Shown here: piece after piece, positions 11,091-19,388 of the stretch
How positions within the stretch are numbered: the first letter of the stretch is position 1
Layout of the letters: each line of letters opens with the position of its first letter
Assembly (NCBI GenBank): GCA_963804045.1
Contig: CAWDOR010000002.1
Span: 1 to 64,000, forward strand
Reading direction: 5' to 3'
Length of the DNA: 64,000 nt
Source: Rhodoblastus sp963804045
Lineage (GTDB): Bacteria; Pseudomonadota; Alphaproteobacteria; Rhizobiales; Beijerinckiaceae
Position numbers and translations under genes: made by a program
The notes under the pieces: generated by a model
What the model was told of the DNA's origin: nothing
Databases searched by the model: none
Seen by the model: the letters and a program-made list of their open reading frames with translations, nothing else

Positions 11091-11828
11091 TCAATAATCC
11101 ACGCCAATGAGATAAAGCCCCGCCGCCGGCGCCACCTGGCCGCAGCGGGCGCGGTCGCGGGAGTCCAGCGCGGCGCGCAAATCCTGCGCGGTCCATTTGC
11201 CGGAGCCGACATGCTCCAGCGAGCCGACCATGGAGCGCACCTGGCGATGCAGAAAGGCGCGGGCGCTGGCGTAAATGTGAATTTCGTCGCCGGAGCGGGA
11301 GACGTCGAGCCGGTCGAGGGTGCGCACCGGATTTTCCGCCTGGCAATCGGCGTCGCGGAAGGTGGAAAAATCGTGGCGGCCGATCAGCAGTTGCGCCGCC
11401 TCATGCATGGCCCGGGCGTCGAGCGCGCGTTTCACCAGCCAGGCGCGCCCGGCGTCGAAGGTCAAGGGCGCCCGGCGATTGACGATGCGATAGAGATAAT
11501 GCCGCGCGCTCGCCGAAAAGCGCGCGTCAAAACTGTCGGGAACCTGTTCCGCAAGGAGGATGGCGACTTTCGCCGGGCGCATGCGCGCATTGAGCGCCTC
11601 GCGCAATTTGTCGCCGCGCCAGTCTTTTGAGAGATCGACATGGCCGACCTGAGCCGAGGCGTGAACCCCGGCGTCGGTGCGCCCGGCGCCGCGCAGGCCG
11701 CAGGGCGCGGGATCGATCTTTTGCAAGCCGGTCTCGATCACTTCCTGCACGGAGAGGCCATTGGTCTGGCGCTGCCAGCCAACATAGTCCGAGCCGTCAT
11801 ATTCGATGACCAGTTTGTAGCGGGGCAT
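11091..11828 (-). CDS. truA: tRNA pseudouridine(38-40) synthase
   Basis: 245 residues. The start MPRYKLVIEYDGSDYVGWQRQ is typical, and the catalytic Asp lies in GRTDAGVHASAQVGH near residue 52. It converts U38-U40 of the anticodon arm of many tRNAs. Its ATG comes one base after the fmt stop, so def-fmt-truA is a tight operon, an arrangement usual in alphaproteobacteria. Confidence 0.96.
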   Translation of the reverse strand: MPRYKLVIEYDGSDYVGWQRQTNGLSVQEVIETGLQKIDPAPCGLRGAGRTDAGVHASAQVGHVDLSKDWRGDKLREALNARMRPAKVAILLAEQVPDSFDARFSASARHYLYRIVNRRAPLTFDAGRAWLVKRALDARAMHEAAQLLIGRHDFSTFRDADCQAENPVRTLDRLDVSRSGDEIHIYASARAFLHRQVRSMVGSLEHVGSGKWTAQDLRAALDSRDRARCGQVAPAAGLYLIGVDY

Positions 11829-11829
11829 C

Positions 11830-12762
11830 TCAGCCGGCCAAATTCGCGCCGGGCGAAACATGCGCCCCGCGAAAAAATTCCACGCCAGACACCGCGCCGC
11901 GCCCGGCGCGCTGGACTTCGAGAAGCTTCAACGCGCCGGCGCCGCAGGCGACGGTTGGCGCGGCGTCGAGGATGTCGCCCGGCTTGCCCGCGCCCTCGGC
12001 CAGAGAAGCGCGCAAAACCTTGACCCTTTCCGGTCCCTTGCCGAAATCCGCCTCGAAAAAGGCGCCGGGAAAGGGCGACAGCCCGCGAATGAGATTATGC
12101 AGCTCCGCCGCCGGGCGGCTGAAATCGATCCGCGCCTCCGCCTTGTCGATTTTCTTGGCGTAGAGCAGGCCCTCTTCCGCCTGCGGCGTGAAGGCGAGGC
12201 TTCCCCGCTCCAGCGCGGCCAAAGCGCGGCCGATCAGATCGCCGCCCAGCGCCGAAAGACGGTCATGGGCCTCGCCGGCGGTCATCTCCGGCGTCAATAC
12301 AAGCTTCTCGACCATGCCGATCGGGCCAGTGTCCAGCCCCTCTTCCATCCGCATGACCTCAATGCCGGTTTCGGCGTCGCCGGCCATGATCGCCCGCTGG
12401 ATCGGCGCGGCGCCGCGCCAGCGCGGCAGCAGGGAGGCATGGAGATTGAGGCAGCCATGGCGCGGCGCCTCCAGAACCGCTTTCGGCAGGATCAGCCCAT
12501 AGGCGACGACCACGGCGACATCGGCGTCGAAGCTGCGGAATTCCTCGACCGTGGCGGGATCGCGGAAATTTTTCGGCGTCAAAACTTTCAGGCCGTATTT
12601 TTCGGCCGCCGCGTGAACCGGCGAGGGCGTTAGCTCCAGCCCCCGCCGCCCGGCGGGTTTGGGCGCGCGGCTATAGACGGCGACGATCTCATGGCCCCGG
12701 CCAAAAATCTCGGCGAGCGGCGCCAGCGAAAACTCCGGCGTGCCCATGAAAATCACGCGCAT
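11830..12762 (-). CDS. fmt: Methionyl-tRNA formyltransferase
   Basis: 310 residues. The formyl-THF domain carries the start MRVIFMGTPEFS, the motif LNLHASLLPRWRGAAPIQRAI with the catalytic Asn/His, and ETGIEVMRMEEGLDTGP. The C-terminal OB-like domain (from about residue 205) binds tRNA. It formylates Met on initiator tRNA; the initiator tRNA gene lies in this same window. It lies six bases after def, which removes the formyl group later. Confidence 0.96.
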   Translation of the reverse strand: MRVIFMGTPEFSLAPLAEIFGRGHEIVAVYSRAPKPAGRRGLELTPSPVHAAAEKYGLKVLTPKNFRDPATVEEFRSFDADVAVVVAYGLILPKAVLEAPRHGCLNLHASLLPRWRGAAPIQRAIMAGDAETGIEVMRMEEGLDTGPIGMVEKLVLTPEMTAGEAHDRLSALGGDLIGRALAALERGSLAFTPQAEEGLLYAKKIDKAEARIDFSRPAAELHNLIRGLSPFPGAFFEADFGKGPERVKVLRASLAEGAGKPGDILDAAPTVACGAGALKLLEVQRAGRGAVSGVEFFRGAHVSPGANLAG

Positions 12763-12768
12763 GAGGAT

Positions 12769-13323
12769 TTAAGCCTGTTTTTCGCGGATTTCCGGCCCGC
12801 GCGGCGCCGGGCTGTCGCTGTTTTTCGCCGCCTTGGTGAATTTCTTGATGGCGCGCTCGCGCTTCAACCGGGACAAATGGTCGATAAAAAGCTTGCCGTC
12901 GAGGTGGTCGATCTCATGCTGCAAACAGGTGGCGAGCAGGCCCTCGGCCTCGATCTCGCGCCTGACATTGTCGCGGTCGAGATAGCGCACGCGCACCTTG
13001 GCCGGACGCTCGACCTCCTCGTAATATTCGGGAACCGACAGGCAGCCCTCTTCATAGACCGACAGCTCGTCGGAACGCTCGACAATCTCGGGGTCGGCGA
13101 GACACATGGGCGCGGGCTCCTCGTCCTTCTTGGCGAGATCGATCACCAGCACGCGCTTGGCCACGCCGATCTGAATGGCGGCCAGGCCGATGCCCGGCGC
13201 GTCATACATGGTGGCGAGCATGTCATCCATCAGCGCGCGAATCTCGTCGTCAACCACGCCAACCGCTTGGCTTTCGGCGCGCAGACGCGGATCGGGCAGG
13301 CAGAGAATGGGGCGGATGGCCAT
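12769..13323 (-). CDS. def: Peptide deformylase
   Basis: 184 residues with the three PDF motifs: GIGLAAIQ (residues 45-52), EGCLSVP (with the metal Cys) and HEIDHLDG (two metal His and the catalytic Glu). It is an iron/zinc hydrolase that removes formyl from nascent N-termini. The C-terminus is extended by about 15 charged residues beyond the core. First gene of the def-fmt-truA operon, reading away from rmuC. Confidence 0.96.
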   Translation of the reverse strand: MAIRPILCLPDPRLRAESQAVGVVDDEIRALMDDMLATMYDAPGIGLAAIQIGVAKRVLVIDLAKKDEEPAPMCLADPEIVERSDELSVYEEGCLSVPEYYEEVERPAKVRVRYLDRDNVRREIEAEGLLATCLQHEIDHLDGKLFIDHLSRLKRERAIKKFTKAAKNSDSPAPRGPEIREKQA

Positions 13324-13402
13324 GGCTTTCCTTTCGGCTTCGCCTTGAAATAAGCGCGGGCGCCCAAAGCGTCAAATGCCGTTTACATCTATGGCTTTTT
13401 AT

Positions 13403-13417
13403 GTTCTTTATTTGTTC
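13403..13417. promoter_or_regulatory. LexA (SOS) box, GTTC-N7-GTTC
   Basis: GTTC TTTATTT GTTC is an exact match to the direct-repeat LexA operator of alphaproteobacteria. It overlaps the expected -10 region downstream of a TTTACA hexamer at 13382-13387, and ends 24 bases before the rmuC start. It would place rmuC under SOS control. Confidence 0.75.
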
Positions 13418-13441
13418 ACTCTTTTTTGCTTTCATCGCCTC

Positions 13442-14554
13442 ATGACCGACGCCCCGCTTTTCCTGCTCGCCTCCTGGCCCGTCACGCCGCTCGAACTGGC
13501 GGGCGCCGGCATTTTGCTCTTGATCCTGCTGCTGCTTGTGCTGACGCGGGGAGCGCGGCGGCGCGAAGGCGAGGCGCAATTGGCGGCGCTGGCGCGCTCG
13601 CAGGCGGAAATGGCCGGACGGATGCAGACCCTGGCCGAAATTCTCGGCGGGCGCCAGATGGATTTCGCCCGCGCCGTGAGCGAAAAACTCGATCAGTCCG
13701 CGCATCGCGTCAATGAGCGTCTCGAGCTTTCCGCCCGCGCCACCCTAGGCAATCTCGGCGCGCTCAACGAGCGGCTGGCGCTGATCGACGCCGCACAGGC
13801 GCGCATGGCCGGGCTCACCGAGGAAATTGCCGGTTTCAAGGCGGTGCTGGCCAATAAGCAGACGCGCGGCGCTTTTGGACAAGGGCGGATGGAGGCGATC
13901 ATCCGCGACGCCCTGCCAACCAACGCCTATGCCTTCCAGCACACGCTCTCCACCGGAGCGCGACCCGATTGCGCGCTAAAACTGCCCGGCGACGACAAGA
14001 TTCTGGCGCTGGACGCCAAATTCCCGCTGGAGGCTTTTTCGGCCTTGAAGGAGGCCGGCGACGAGGCTGCCAAAAAACTGGCGCAGGCGCGGGTGCGCGC
14101 CGATCTCGGCAAGCACATCAAGGATGTGTCCGAGCGTTATCTGCTGCCCGGCGAGACCCAGGACGTGGCGCTGCTCTTTGTGCCCTCCGAGTCCCTGTTC
14201 GCCGAATTGCACGAGCATTTTGACGACGTCATCCAGAAGGCGCATCGCGCCCGCGTGCTGATCGTCTCGCCCTCGCTGCTGCTGATGGCCATCCAGGTCT
14301 TGCAGGCTTTGGTGCGCGACGCCCTGGTGCGCGATCAGGCCCATGTGATCCAGGCGGAAACGCGCAGGCTGGTCGAGGACGTCTTGCGCTTGCGCGCCCG
14401 GGTGCTGAAACTCGACGGCCATTTCCGCCAGACCCAGGAGGACGTGGCGGCGATCCTCACCTCCAGCGAAAAAATCGCCCGCAGCGGCGAGCGCATCGAG
14501 AAGATCGATTTTGCGCGAGACGGCGGCTCCGACCTGTTCGAGGCGGCGCAATAG
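13442..14554 (+). CDS. rmuC: DNA recombination protein RmuC
   Basis: 370 residues from the ATG at 13442. Earlier in-frame ATGs at 13376 and 13391 precede the LexA box and would put coding sequence on the promoter. There is a membrane anchor at about residues 15-37, then a long coiled-coil-like helix (40-135), then the RmuC nuclease-like core with GQGRMEAIIRD, RPDCALKLPG, LALDAKFPLEAF (the PD-ExK-like Asp and Lys) and VALLFVPSESLFAEL. RmuC limits inversion of inverted repeats and is thought to cut DNA structures. The SOS box upstream agrees with a DNA-damage role. Confidence 0.9.
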   Translation: MTDAPLFLLASWPVTPLELAGAGILLLILLLLVLTRGARRREGEAQLAALARSQAEMAGRMQTLAEILGGRQMDFARAVSEKLDQSAHRVNERLELSARATLGNLGALNERLALIDAAQARMAGLTEEIAGFKAVLANKQTRGAFGQGRMEAIIRDALPTNAYAFQHTLSTGARPDCALKLPGDDKILALDAKFPLEAFSALKEAGDEAAKKLAQARVRADLGKHIKDVSERYLLPGETQDVALLFVPSESLFAELHEHFDDVIQKAHRARVLIVSPSLLLMAIQVLQALVRDALVRDQAHVIQAETRRLVEDVLRLRARVLKLDGHFRQTQEDVAAILTSSEKIARSGERIEKIDFARDGGSDLFEAAQ

Positions 14555-14795
14555 GCGGGCGGTGTGGAGATGCAGTTCGGTTTGGACTTCGGCTTTCGGC
14601 GGTTTGCAGACGGCGGCAAGGGCCGAAGGAATGACGGCTTAGCGCGGAATTGCTGTCGTTGGCCAAATCAAGCTGACCTTAGCCAATCGCGCATTTTTCT
14701 GAATTGTGCATAGCGCCAGCAAAAAGCGCTTCGCAATATTCCTCGATAAAACTAATGTGAGGCCGTTTCGAAAGCCCCTAGCTGATTGGTTCGTT

Positions 14796-15212
14796 ATGTC
14801 TCTTGGCTTTTCCTCACGCGCTGCAGGTTTTGCCATGCTCGGCGGCATCGCGTTGCTCATTGCCGGGCCTGCTGCTTGCGCCCAATCGGCCCCGCCGCCT
14901 AGCATCGAAATCAAGATCGAGAATGTCACAGACAAAGAGGAAGCGAGCGAAATCGTAAGGGCACTTCAAGGTCCACGCACGGGAGGCCAGATTATTGCGT
15001 GTGACCACGTCATCAATCTATATCACATCAATCAAGATGGCCGCGATTCCAGTTATGGCGCATTTTGCACTATTGATACGGGCACTCAGAAGCTAACATT
15101 CCTAATGTGCAATGATCGGTTGGTTGGTAAATTTACACAGGTTCAGACTCGAGCCGCAACACAAGACGAAGTCGGTCAATTCATAGAAGAACATTGCCCG
15201 CCGGGCGGCTGA
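14796..15212 (+). CDS. Secreted protein of unknown function in a low-GC islet
   Basis: 138 residues from the ATG at 14796, which opens a signal peptide (hydrophobic core AMLGGIALLIAG, cut near ACAQ|SAPP). The mature part has a C(D)HVINLYHINQ segment, four cysteines probably in disulfides, and no family that I recognise. By hand count, parts of the gene fall to roughly 47-55% GC against well above 60% in its neighbours, so recent acquisition is likely. The next small lipoprotein gene follows 12 bases later and may be co-transcribed. Confidence 0.6.
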   Translation: MSLGFSSRAAGFAMLGGIALLIAGPAACAQSAPPPSIEIKIENVTDKEEASEIVRALQGPRTGGQIIACDHVINLYHINQDGRDSSYGAFCTIDTGTQKLTFLMCNDRLVGKFTQVQTRAATQDEVGQFIEEHCPPGG

Positions 15213-15224
15213 CAGTAGATTGGG

Positions 15225-15554
15225 ATGCTTCGACGCTCCGTCATACTGCCGCTGCTTTGCCTTTCGCTTCCTCTCAGCGCATGCGGTTCACGTTGGGCTC
15301 AAGGAGAAATGGCTGGCGGGGGCATGCTTCCGACCCCAAGCGTCCCGATTAAGCGCTTGCTCACGCCAAGCGATCTGCGTGCGGCCCTCACCGAGTGTTT
15401 CGCAAAGCACGACAGCGGACAGCTTTCGGCGCTCGATGGCACCGCAGACGATAGGTTGACAGCTACGTTTGCGGGTATCGGAAACCTTGAGTTCAACCAA
15501 TGCATGAGCGCGAAGGGATGGCTGTCAGTGCCGGACGTTCTGCTTGCTCCGTGA
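15225..15554 (+). CDS. Small putative lipoprotein, unknown function
   Basis: 109 residues. The N-terminus MLRRSVILPLLCLSLPLSAC ends in a lipobox (LSAC), so it is likely anchored in a membrane. The rest has two more cysteines (ECFAKHD and FNQCMSAKGW) and no recognised fold; the FNQCMSAKGW ending resembles other small proteobacterial lipoproteins. It directly follows the other secreted gene of this low-GC islet. Nothing recognisable lies in the 195 bases between it and recR. Confidence 0.55.
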   Translation: MLRRSVILPLLCLSLPLSACGSRWAQGEMAGGGMLPTPSVPIKRLLTPSDLRAALTECFAKHDSGQLSALDGTADDRLTATFAGIGNLEFNQCMSAKGWLSVPDVLLAP

Positions 15555-15749
15555 TAACGGATCAAACCTTGATGAAGCCTACCCGATCAATGGCTTGTTC
15601 GGTGAAAAAGCAAGGTGCAAATCTCCGACTATGGCAGCAATCCTGCGCCAAGCCGACCTTGCGGGCGGCGCTCGCGTCCGTCAGCTTCGAGCCGAAAGCT
15701 TAAGTCCAAGCGGAAATATCGCGGTTGCAATGAAGCCTTCGACGCTCGT

Positions 15750-16352
15750 CTATAAATCCGTCCGGCTCTTCAGCGCCGCCGCCAGCGTGCCTTCATCAAG
15801 ATAATCCAGCTCGCCGCCGACCGGCAGGCCATGGGCGAGGCGTGTGCATTTGACCCCATAGGGCGCCAAAAGCTCGGTGATGTAATGGGCGGTGGTCTGG
15901 CCGTCGACCGTGGCGTTGACTGCGAGAATGACCTCTTTGACGCCGCCTTCGGCGACGCGCCCGATCAATTTGCCGATGTTGAGATCGTCGGGGCCGACGC
16001 CGTCGAGCGGCGACAGGGCGCCGCCGAGCACGTGATAGCGGGCGGTCAGCACGCTGGCGCGCTCCAAGGCCCAGAGATCGCCGACCGTCTCGACGACGAC
16101 GATGGTGCTCCCGTCGCGGCGGGGATCGGCGCAGAGCGAGCAGGGATCGCTGGTGTCAATATTGCCGCAGCGCGAACAGGTGACGATCCGCTCTTTCGCC
16201 ACGCGCATGGCCTCGGCGAGCGGCCCCAACAGCTCCTCGCGCTTGCGGATCAGATGCAGGGCGGCGCGCCGCGCCGAGCGCGGTCCGAGGCCGGGCAGAC
16301 GCGCCAGCAATTGAATCAGCCGCTCGATCTCCGGCCCGGCGATGGCGGCCAT
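15750..16352 (-). CDS. recR: Recombination protein RecR
   Basis: 200 residues, normal length. The helix-hairpin-helix (LARLPGLGPRSARRAALHL), the four-cysteine zinc finger (CSRCGNIDTSDPCSLC), and the Toprim domain starting TIVVVETVGDLWALE are all in place, with the C-terminal Walker-B-like GELDYLDEGTL. RecR with RecO and RecF loads RecA on gapped DNA. Last gene of dnaX-ebfC-recR; its ATG follows the ebfC stop after one base. Confidence 0.96.
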   Translation of the reverse strand: MAAIAGPEIERLIQLLARLPGLGPRSARRAALHLIRKREELLGPLAEAMRVAKERIVTCSRCGNIDTSDPCSLCADPRRDGSTIVVVETVGDLWALERASVLTARYHVLGGALSPLDGVGPDDLNIGKLIGRVAEGGVKEVILAVNATVDGQTTAHYITELLAPYGVKCTRLAHGLPVGGELDYLDEGTLAAALKSRTDL

Positions 16353-16353
16353 G

Positions 16354-16677
16354 TCAGAACGGCAGTTTCATGCCCGCGGGCAGGCCGAGGCCTGCGGTCA
16401 TGGCCTTCATCTTCTCTTCCAGCAGGCTTTCGGCCTTGCGCCGCGCCTCGGCATGGGCGGCGACAATAAGGTCTTCGAGAATTTCCTTCTCGTCTTCCTT
16501 GAGCAGCGAAGGGTCGATGGTCAGGCCCTGAAGCGCGCCCTTGGCGGTCAACACCACCTTCACCATGCCGCCGCCGGAAAGGCCCTCGACGGTGATCGTG
16601 TCCAGCTCCGCCTGCATTTCGGCCATTTTCGCCTGCATGGCGCCGGCCTTTTTCATCATGCCCATAATGTCCATCAC
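16354..16677 (-). CDS. Nucleoid-associated protein, YbaB/EbfC family
   Basis: 107 residues. It shows the family pattern: Met- and Lys-rich N-terminal helix (MMKKAGAMQAKMAEMQAEL), GGGMVKVVLTAKGALQGLTIDP, then a C-terminal helix. It binds DNA as a dimer and often sits between dnaX and recR, as here. The first codon is GTG at 16677, overlapping the dnaX stop (GTGA); an ATG one codon later is equally possible. Confidence 0.94.
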   Translation of the reverse strand: MMDIMGMMKKAGAMQAKMAEMQAELDTITVEGLSGGGMVKVVLTAKGALQGLTIDPSLLKEDEKEILEDLIVAAHAEARRKAESLLEEKMKAMTAGLGLPAGMKLPF

Positions 16678-18527
16678 AAATCCTCGTCTTGCGGCTCGTC
16701 GCGATAGGAGATTTCGTCGCCCCGGACCTCGGCGCCGTCATAGGCCTCATCCGCGACAATTTCATTGGCGTCATCGGCGCCGCGCACCGCGACGATCACC
16801 GCGCCGGGAAATTGCTCCAGCGTGGCGCGCACCAGCGGATGCGCCTGGACGCCGACGCGCTTTTCCCGCTCGCGCGCCTCGGCCTGCTGGACAAGCGTCG
16901 GCGCGCCTTCATCGCTGGACAGCGCCACCAGCCAGCGCTGTCCGGTCCAGTCCTGCAACTTCTTGGTCAATTGCGCGCCCAGAGCGGGCGAGCCGCCGGG
17001 CGCCAGCGCGAATTCCAGCCGGCCCTGCTCGAAGCGCACCAGCCGCACATCGCGCTCCAGCGCGGTCTTCATCTGAATGTCGCGCTGGGCGCCGGCCAGC
17101 GCCACCAGCTCGGCGAAATTTTGCAGCACGACGACCGGCGCGGCTTGCGTCAGCGCCGTCGCCTGTGGCGCCGGCTCGGCCTGGGCCGTGGCGAGACGCG
17201 GGGCCGAACGCAAGGCCGCGCTGGCGCCGCCGGGGCCGGGCGCGCCGCCGCGTGTAAAGCCGCCGCCGGAGGGCGCGGGATCGGTCGAGGTCAGCCGCCG
17301 CAAGACATCTTCGGGGGAGGGCAGGTCGGCGGCATAGGCGAGGCGCACCAGCACCATGTCGGCGGCGGCCAGCGGGCGCGGCAAATCCTTCACCTCGTCA
17401 ATGCCCTTGAGCAAAATCTGCCAGTTGCGCGATAGCACGGACATGGCCAGCTTTTCCGCCAGTTCCGCGCCCTTTTCGCGCTCGAACGGGCTGGCGGCGC
17501 TTTCGGCCAGCTTGGCAGAGATTTTCACGCAGGTGATGAAATGGGTGAATTCGGCGAGATCGGTGAGCACCTGCGCCGGGTCGGCGCCAAAATTATACTG
17601 CGCGCGAAGGTTGTCGAGCGCCTCCGCCACATCGCCGCGCATAAGGGCCTCGAACAGGGCGATGGTCCGGCTGCGGTCGGCGAGGCCGAGCATGGTCCGC
17701 AAAACCTCGGCCTCGATCGGCGCCCCGGCGCCATGGGCTATGGCCTGGTCGAGCAGCGACAGCGCGTCGCGCACCGAGCCTTCCGAGGCGCGCGCCACCA
17801 GCAGCAGCGCCTCGTGATTGATCTCGACTTTTTCCTTTTCGCAAATGCTTTCGAGATGGCGCAGCAGCGTCTCGGTCTCGATCCGGCGCAGATCGAAGCG
17901 CATGCAGCGCGAGCGCACGGTGACCGGCACTTTTTCGATTTCGGTGGTGGCGAACAGGAATTTGACGTGGGGGGGCGGCTCCTCCAGCGTCTTCAACAGC
18001 CCGTTGAAGGCGCTTTTGGAGAGCATGTGCACTTCGTCGATGATGTAGACCTTGTAGCGCGCCATGGCCGGCTTGTAGCGCGAGGAGTCGACGATCTCGC
18101 GGATGTCGTCGATGGAGGTGTGCGAGGCCGCGTCCATTTCGATCACATCGACATGGCGGGAGTCGACGATCGCCTGACAATGCACGCCGATCTCGTCCAT
18201 ATGCACCGTCGGGCGGTCCACCGCCGGGCGCCCCTCGCGCGCCGGCAGCTCGTAGTTGAAGGCGCGGGCGAGAATGCGGGCGGTGGTGGTCTTGCCCACG
18301 CCGCGCACGCCGGTCAGCATGTAGGCCTGATGGATGCGGTTGAGCTCGAAGGCGTTTTTCAGCGTGCGGACCATCGGCTCCTGGCCGATCAAATCCTCGA
18401 AACGCGAAGGCCGATATTTGCGCGCGAGCACGCGATAGGCGCCCGCCGGCTGCTTTTCCGCCGGCTGCTCATTCAAAGCTGCCGGAAACAAGCCTGTCTC
18501 GGAGGATTCGTGCCCGGACTCGTCCAT
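16674..18527 (-). CDS. dnaX: DNA polymerase III tau/gamma subunit
   Basis: 617 residues from the ATG at 18527 (a TTG nine codons earlier is possible). The AAA+ core has Walker A GVRGVGKTTTARILARAF, Walker B YIIDEVHMLS, and sensor 2 ASEGSVRDALSLLDQ. The zinc-binding cysteines of the enterobacterial protein are mostly missing, and I recall this being usual in rhizobia (GVHCQAI is kept). Residues about 375-617 are tau-specific, with a Gly/Pro/Ala linker and the alpha-binding end. I saw no clear slippery site for making gamma. SRP RNA lies 59 bases upstream. Confidence 0.95.
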   Translation of the reverse strand: MDESGHESSETGLFPAALNEQPAEKQPAGAYRVLARKYRPSRFEDLIGQEPMVRTLKNAFELNRIHQAYMLTGVRGVGKTTTARILARAFNYELPAREGRPAVDRPTVHMDEIGVHCQAIVDSRHVDVIEMDAASHTSIDDIREIVDSSRYKPAMARYKVYIIDEVHMLSKSAFNGLLKTLEEPPPHVKFLFATTEIEKVPVTVRSRCMRFDLRRIETETLLRHLESICEKEKVEINHEALLLVARASEGSVRDALSLLDQAIAHGAGAPIEAEVLRTMLGLADRSRTIALFEALMRGDVAEALDNLRAQYNFGADPAQVLTDLAEFTHFITCVKISAKLAESAASPFEREKGAELAEKLAMSVLSRNWQILLKGIDEVKDLPRPLAAADMVLVRLAYAADLPSPEDVLRRLTSTDPAPSGGGFTRGGAPGPGGASAALRSAPRLATAQAEPAPQATALTQAAPVVVLQNFAELVALAGAQRDIQMKTALERDVRLVRFEQGRLEFALAPGGSPALGAQLTKKLQDWTGQRWLVALSSDEGAPTLVQQAEAREREKRVGVQAHPLVRATLEQFPGAVIVAVRGADDANEIVADEAYDGAEVRGDEISYRDEPQDEDL

Positions 18528-18579
18528 GGTCAAACCGCAGAGCTGTTCCGCCAACGGTCGTCGGGCGCGGAAAGGTGAG

Positions 18580-18596
18580 AAAAAGTGGGAGGTTGG
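18580..18596 (-). terminator. T-run ending the SRP RNA transcript
   Basis: The closing strand of the SRP RNA helix (CCAACCTCCC on the minus strand) is followed directly by ACTTTTTC, a hairpin-plus-T-run arrangement able to end SRP RNA synthesis before dnaX. Some readthrough into dnaX is possible. Confidence 0.5.
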
Positions 18597-18680
18597 ACAG
18601 AGACCCGCCCGGTCTCGTTAGGGCTGCTTCCTTCCGGACCTGACCCGGTTGGCGAGTGGAACGTCCACCGCCAACCTCCC
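18587..18680 (-). ncRNA. ffs: Signal recognition particle RNA (4.5S)
   Basis: A 94-nt hairpin. The ends GGGAGGTTGG and CCAACCTCCC pair perfectly, and the apical domain contains the universal Ffh-binding sequence GGTCAGGTCCGGAAGGAAGC with its GGAA tetraloop. It partners Ffh in co-translational targeting to the membrane. Its position just upstream of dnaX is conserved in alphaproteobacteria. Confidence 0.96.
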
Positions 18681-18685
18681 GACGT

Positions 18686-18715
18686 CTATTTGGCGCATCG
18701 GGCGGTTTTGCGCAA
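18686..18715 (-). promoter_or_regulatory. Possible promoter of SRP RNA
   Basis: On the minus strand, TTGCGC (18715-18710) and AAATAG (18691-18686) are separated by 18 bases and end six bases before the SRP RNA 5' end. Spacing and position fit a sigma-70-type promoter; the hexamers are imperfect. Confidence 0.4.
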
Positions 18716-18739
18716 GGGCTTGACAGCGGCCTCCGATAA

Positions 18740-18772
18740 TTTTACATGTGTATAAATTGTACACGTGTAAAA
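18740..18772. promoter_or_regulatory. Long palindromic operator before the TetR-P450 operon
   Basis: The arms TTTTACATGTGTA (18740-18752) and TACACGTGTAAAA (18760-18772) are complementary in 12 of 13 positions around a 7-bp spacer. The right arm ends four bases before the regulator's ATG. A TTGACA hexamer lies just upstream at 18720-18725. The geometry is that of a TetR-family operator used for autoregulation. Confidence 0.75.
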
Positions 18773-18776
18773 AATA

Positions 18777-19388
18777 ATGACCAAACCCAAAGGCAAGACC
18801 CGCTCCCGCCAGAAAATCCTCGCCGCCGCCGCCGAGGCTTTCGCCGCGCTCGGATACGATCAGACGGGCATGGAGGAGATCGCCCGCCGCGCCGGGCTGA
18901 CGCGGATGACGGTCTATAATCTCTTTCCTTCAAAGGAGCAGATCGCGCTCGCCCTCGCCGCCGCCCGCGACGCCCAATTGGCGTCGCAGCGTCAGGCCCT
19001 GATCAACTCCGGGCGCAGCGCCACCCAATTGCTCGACGAGAACCTGAGCGAAGCCGCGCGCTGGTGTCTGGCCAATCCCTCGCTGGCGCGGGTGGTGCTG
19101 ACGTCGAAAATCGGTCTCGGCGCCTATGAGCCGCCAGAGGGTCCCTCCTTCCACCGCTTCATTTGCGACATCGTCGCCCTCGGACAGCGTCAGGGCGAAA
19201 TGCGCGGGGATTATCCGCCCTTCTTTTTCGCCGGCGTCCTGCTCGGCGCCTTCACTTTGACCATGCTGACCGCGCTCGCCGGCGCGCCCTTCGAGGAGGT
19301 CTGGATCGGCGAACTGGTGCGTTGCCTGCTGGACGGATTCGGCCCGCGACAGCCGCGTATTTTCCCAGAAACGGAGTCCGACACATGA
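18777..19388 (+). CDS. TetR-family transcriptional regulator of the P450 operon
   Basis: 203 residues. The N-terminal HTH domain is typical: SRQKILAAAAEAFAALGYDQ, then MEEIARRAGLTRMTVYNLFPSKEQ (residues about 33-56). The C-terminal ligand domain is generic. The 33-bp palindrome directly before its ATG is almost certainly its own operator. Its stop overlaps the start of the P450 gene (ATGA at 19385-19388), so regulator and enzyme are made from one message and probably respond to the P450 substrate or product. Confidence 0.9.
   Translation: MTKPKGKTRSRQKILAAAAEAFAALGYDQTGMEEIARRAGLTRMTVYNLFPSKEQIALALAAARDAQLASQRQALINSGRSATQLLDENLSEAARWCLANPSLARVVLTSKIGLGAYEPPEGPSFHRFICDIVALGQRQGEMRGDYPPFFFAGVLLGAFTLTMLTALAGAPFEEVWIGELVRCLLDGFGPRQPRIFPETESDT

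Noticed and set aside
15555..15749. Possible transposase remnant after the low-GC lipoprotein gene.
   Set aside because: No recognisable motif or inverted ends.
16674..18527. Programmed frameshift to make gamma from dnaX.
   Set aside because: No A-AAA-AAG-type slippery run with a following hairpin was seen.
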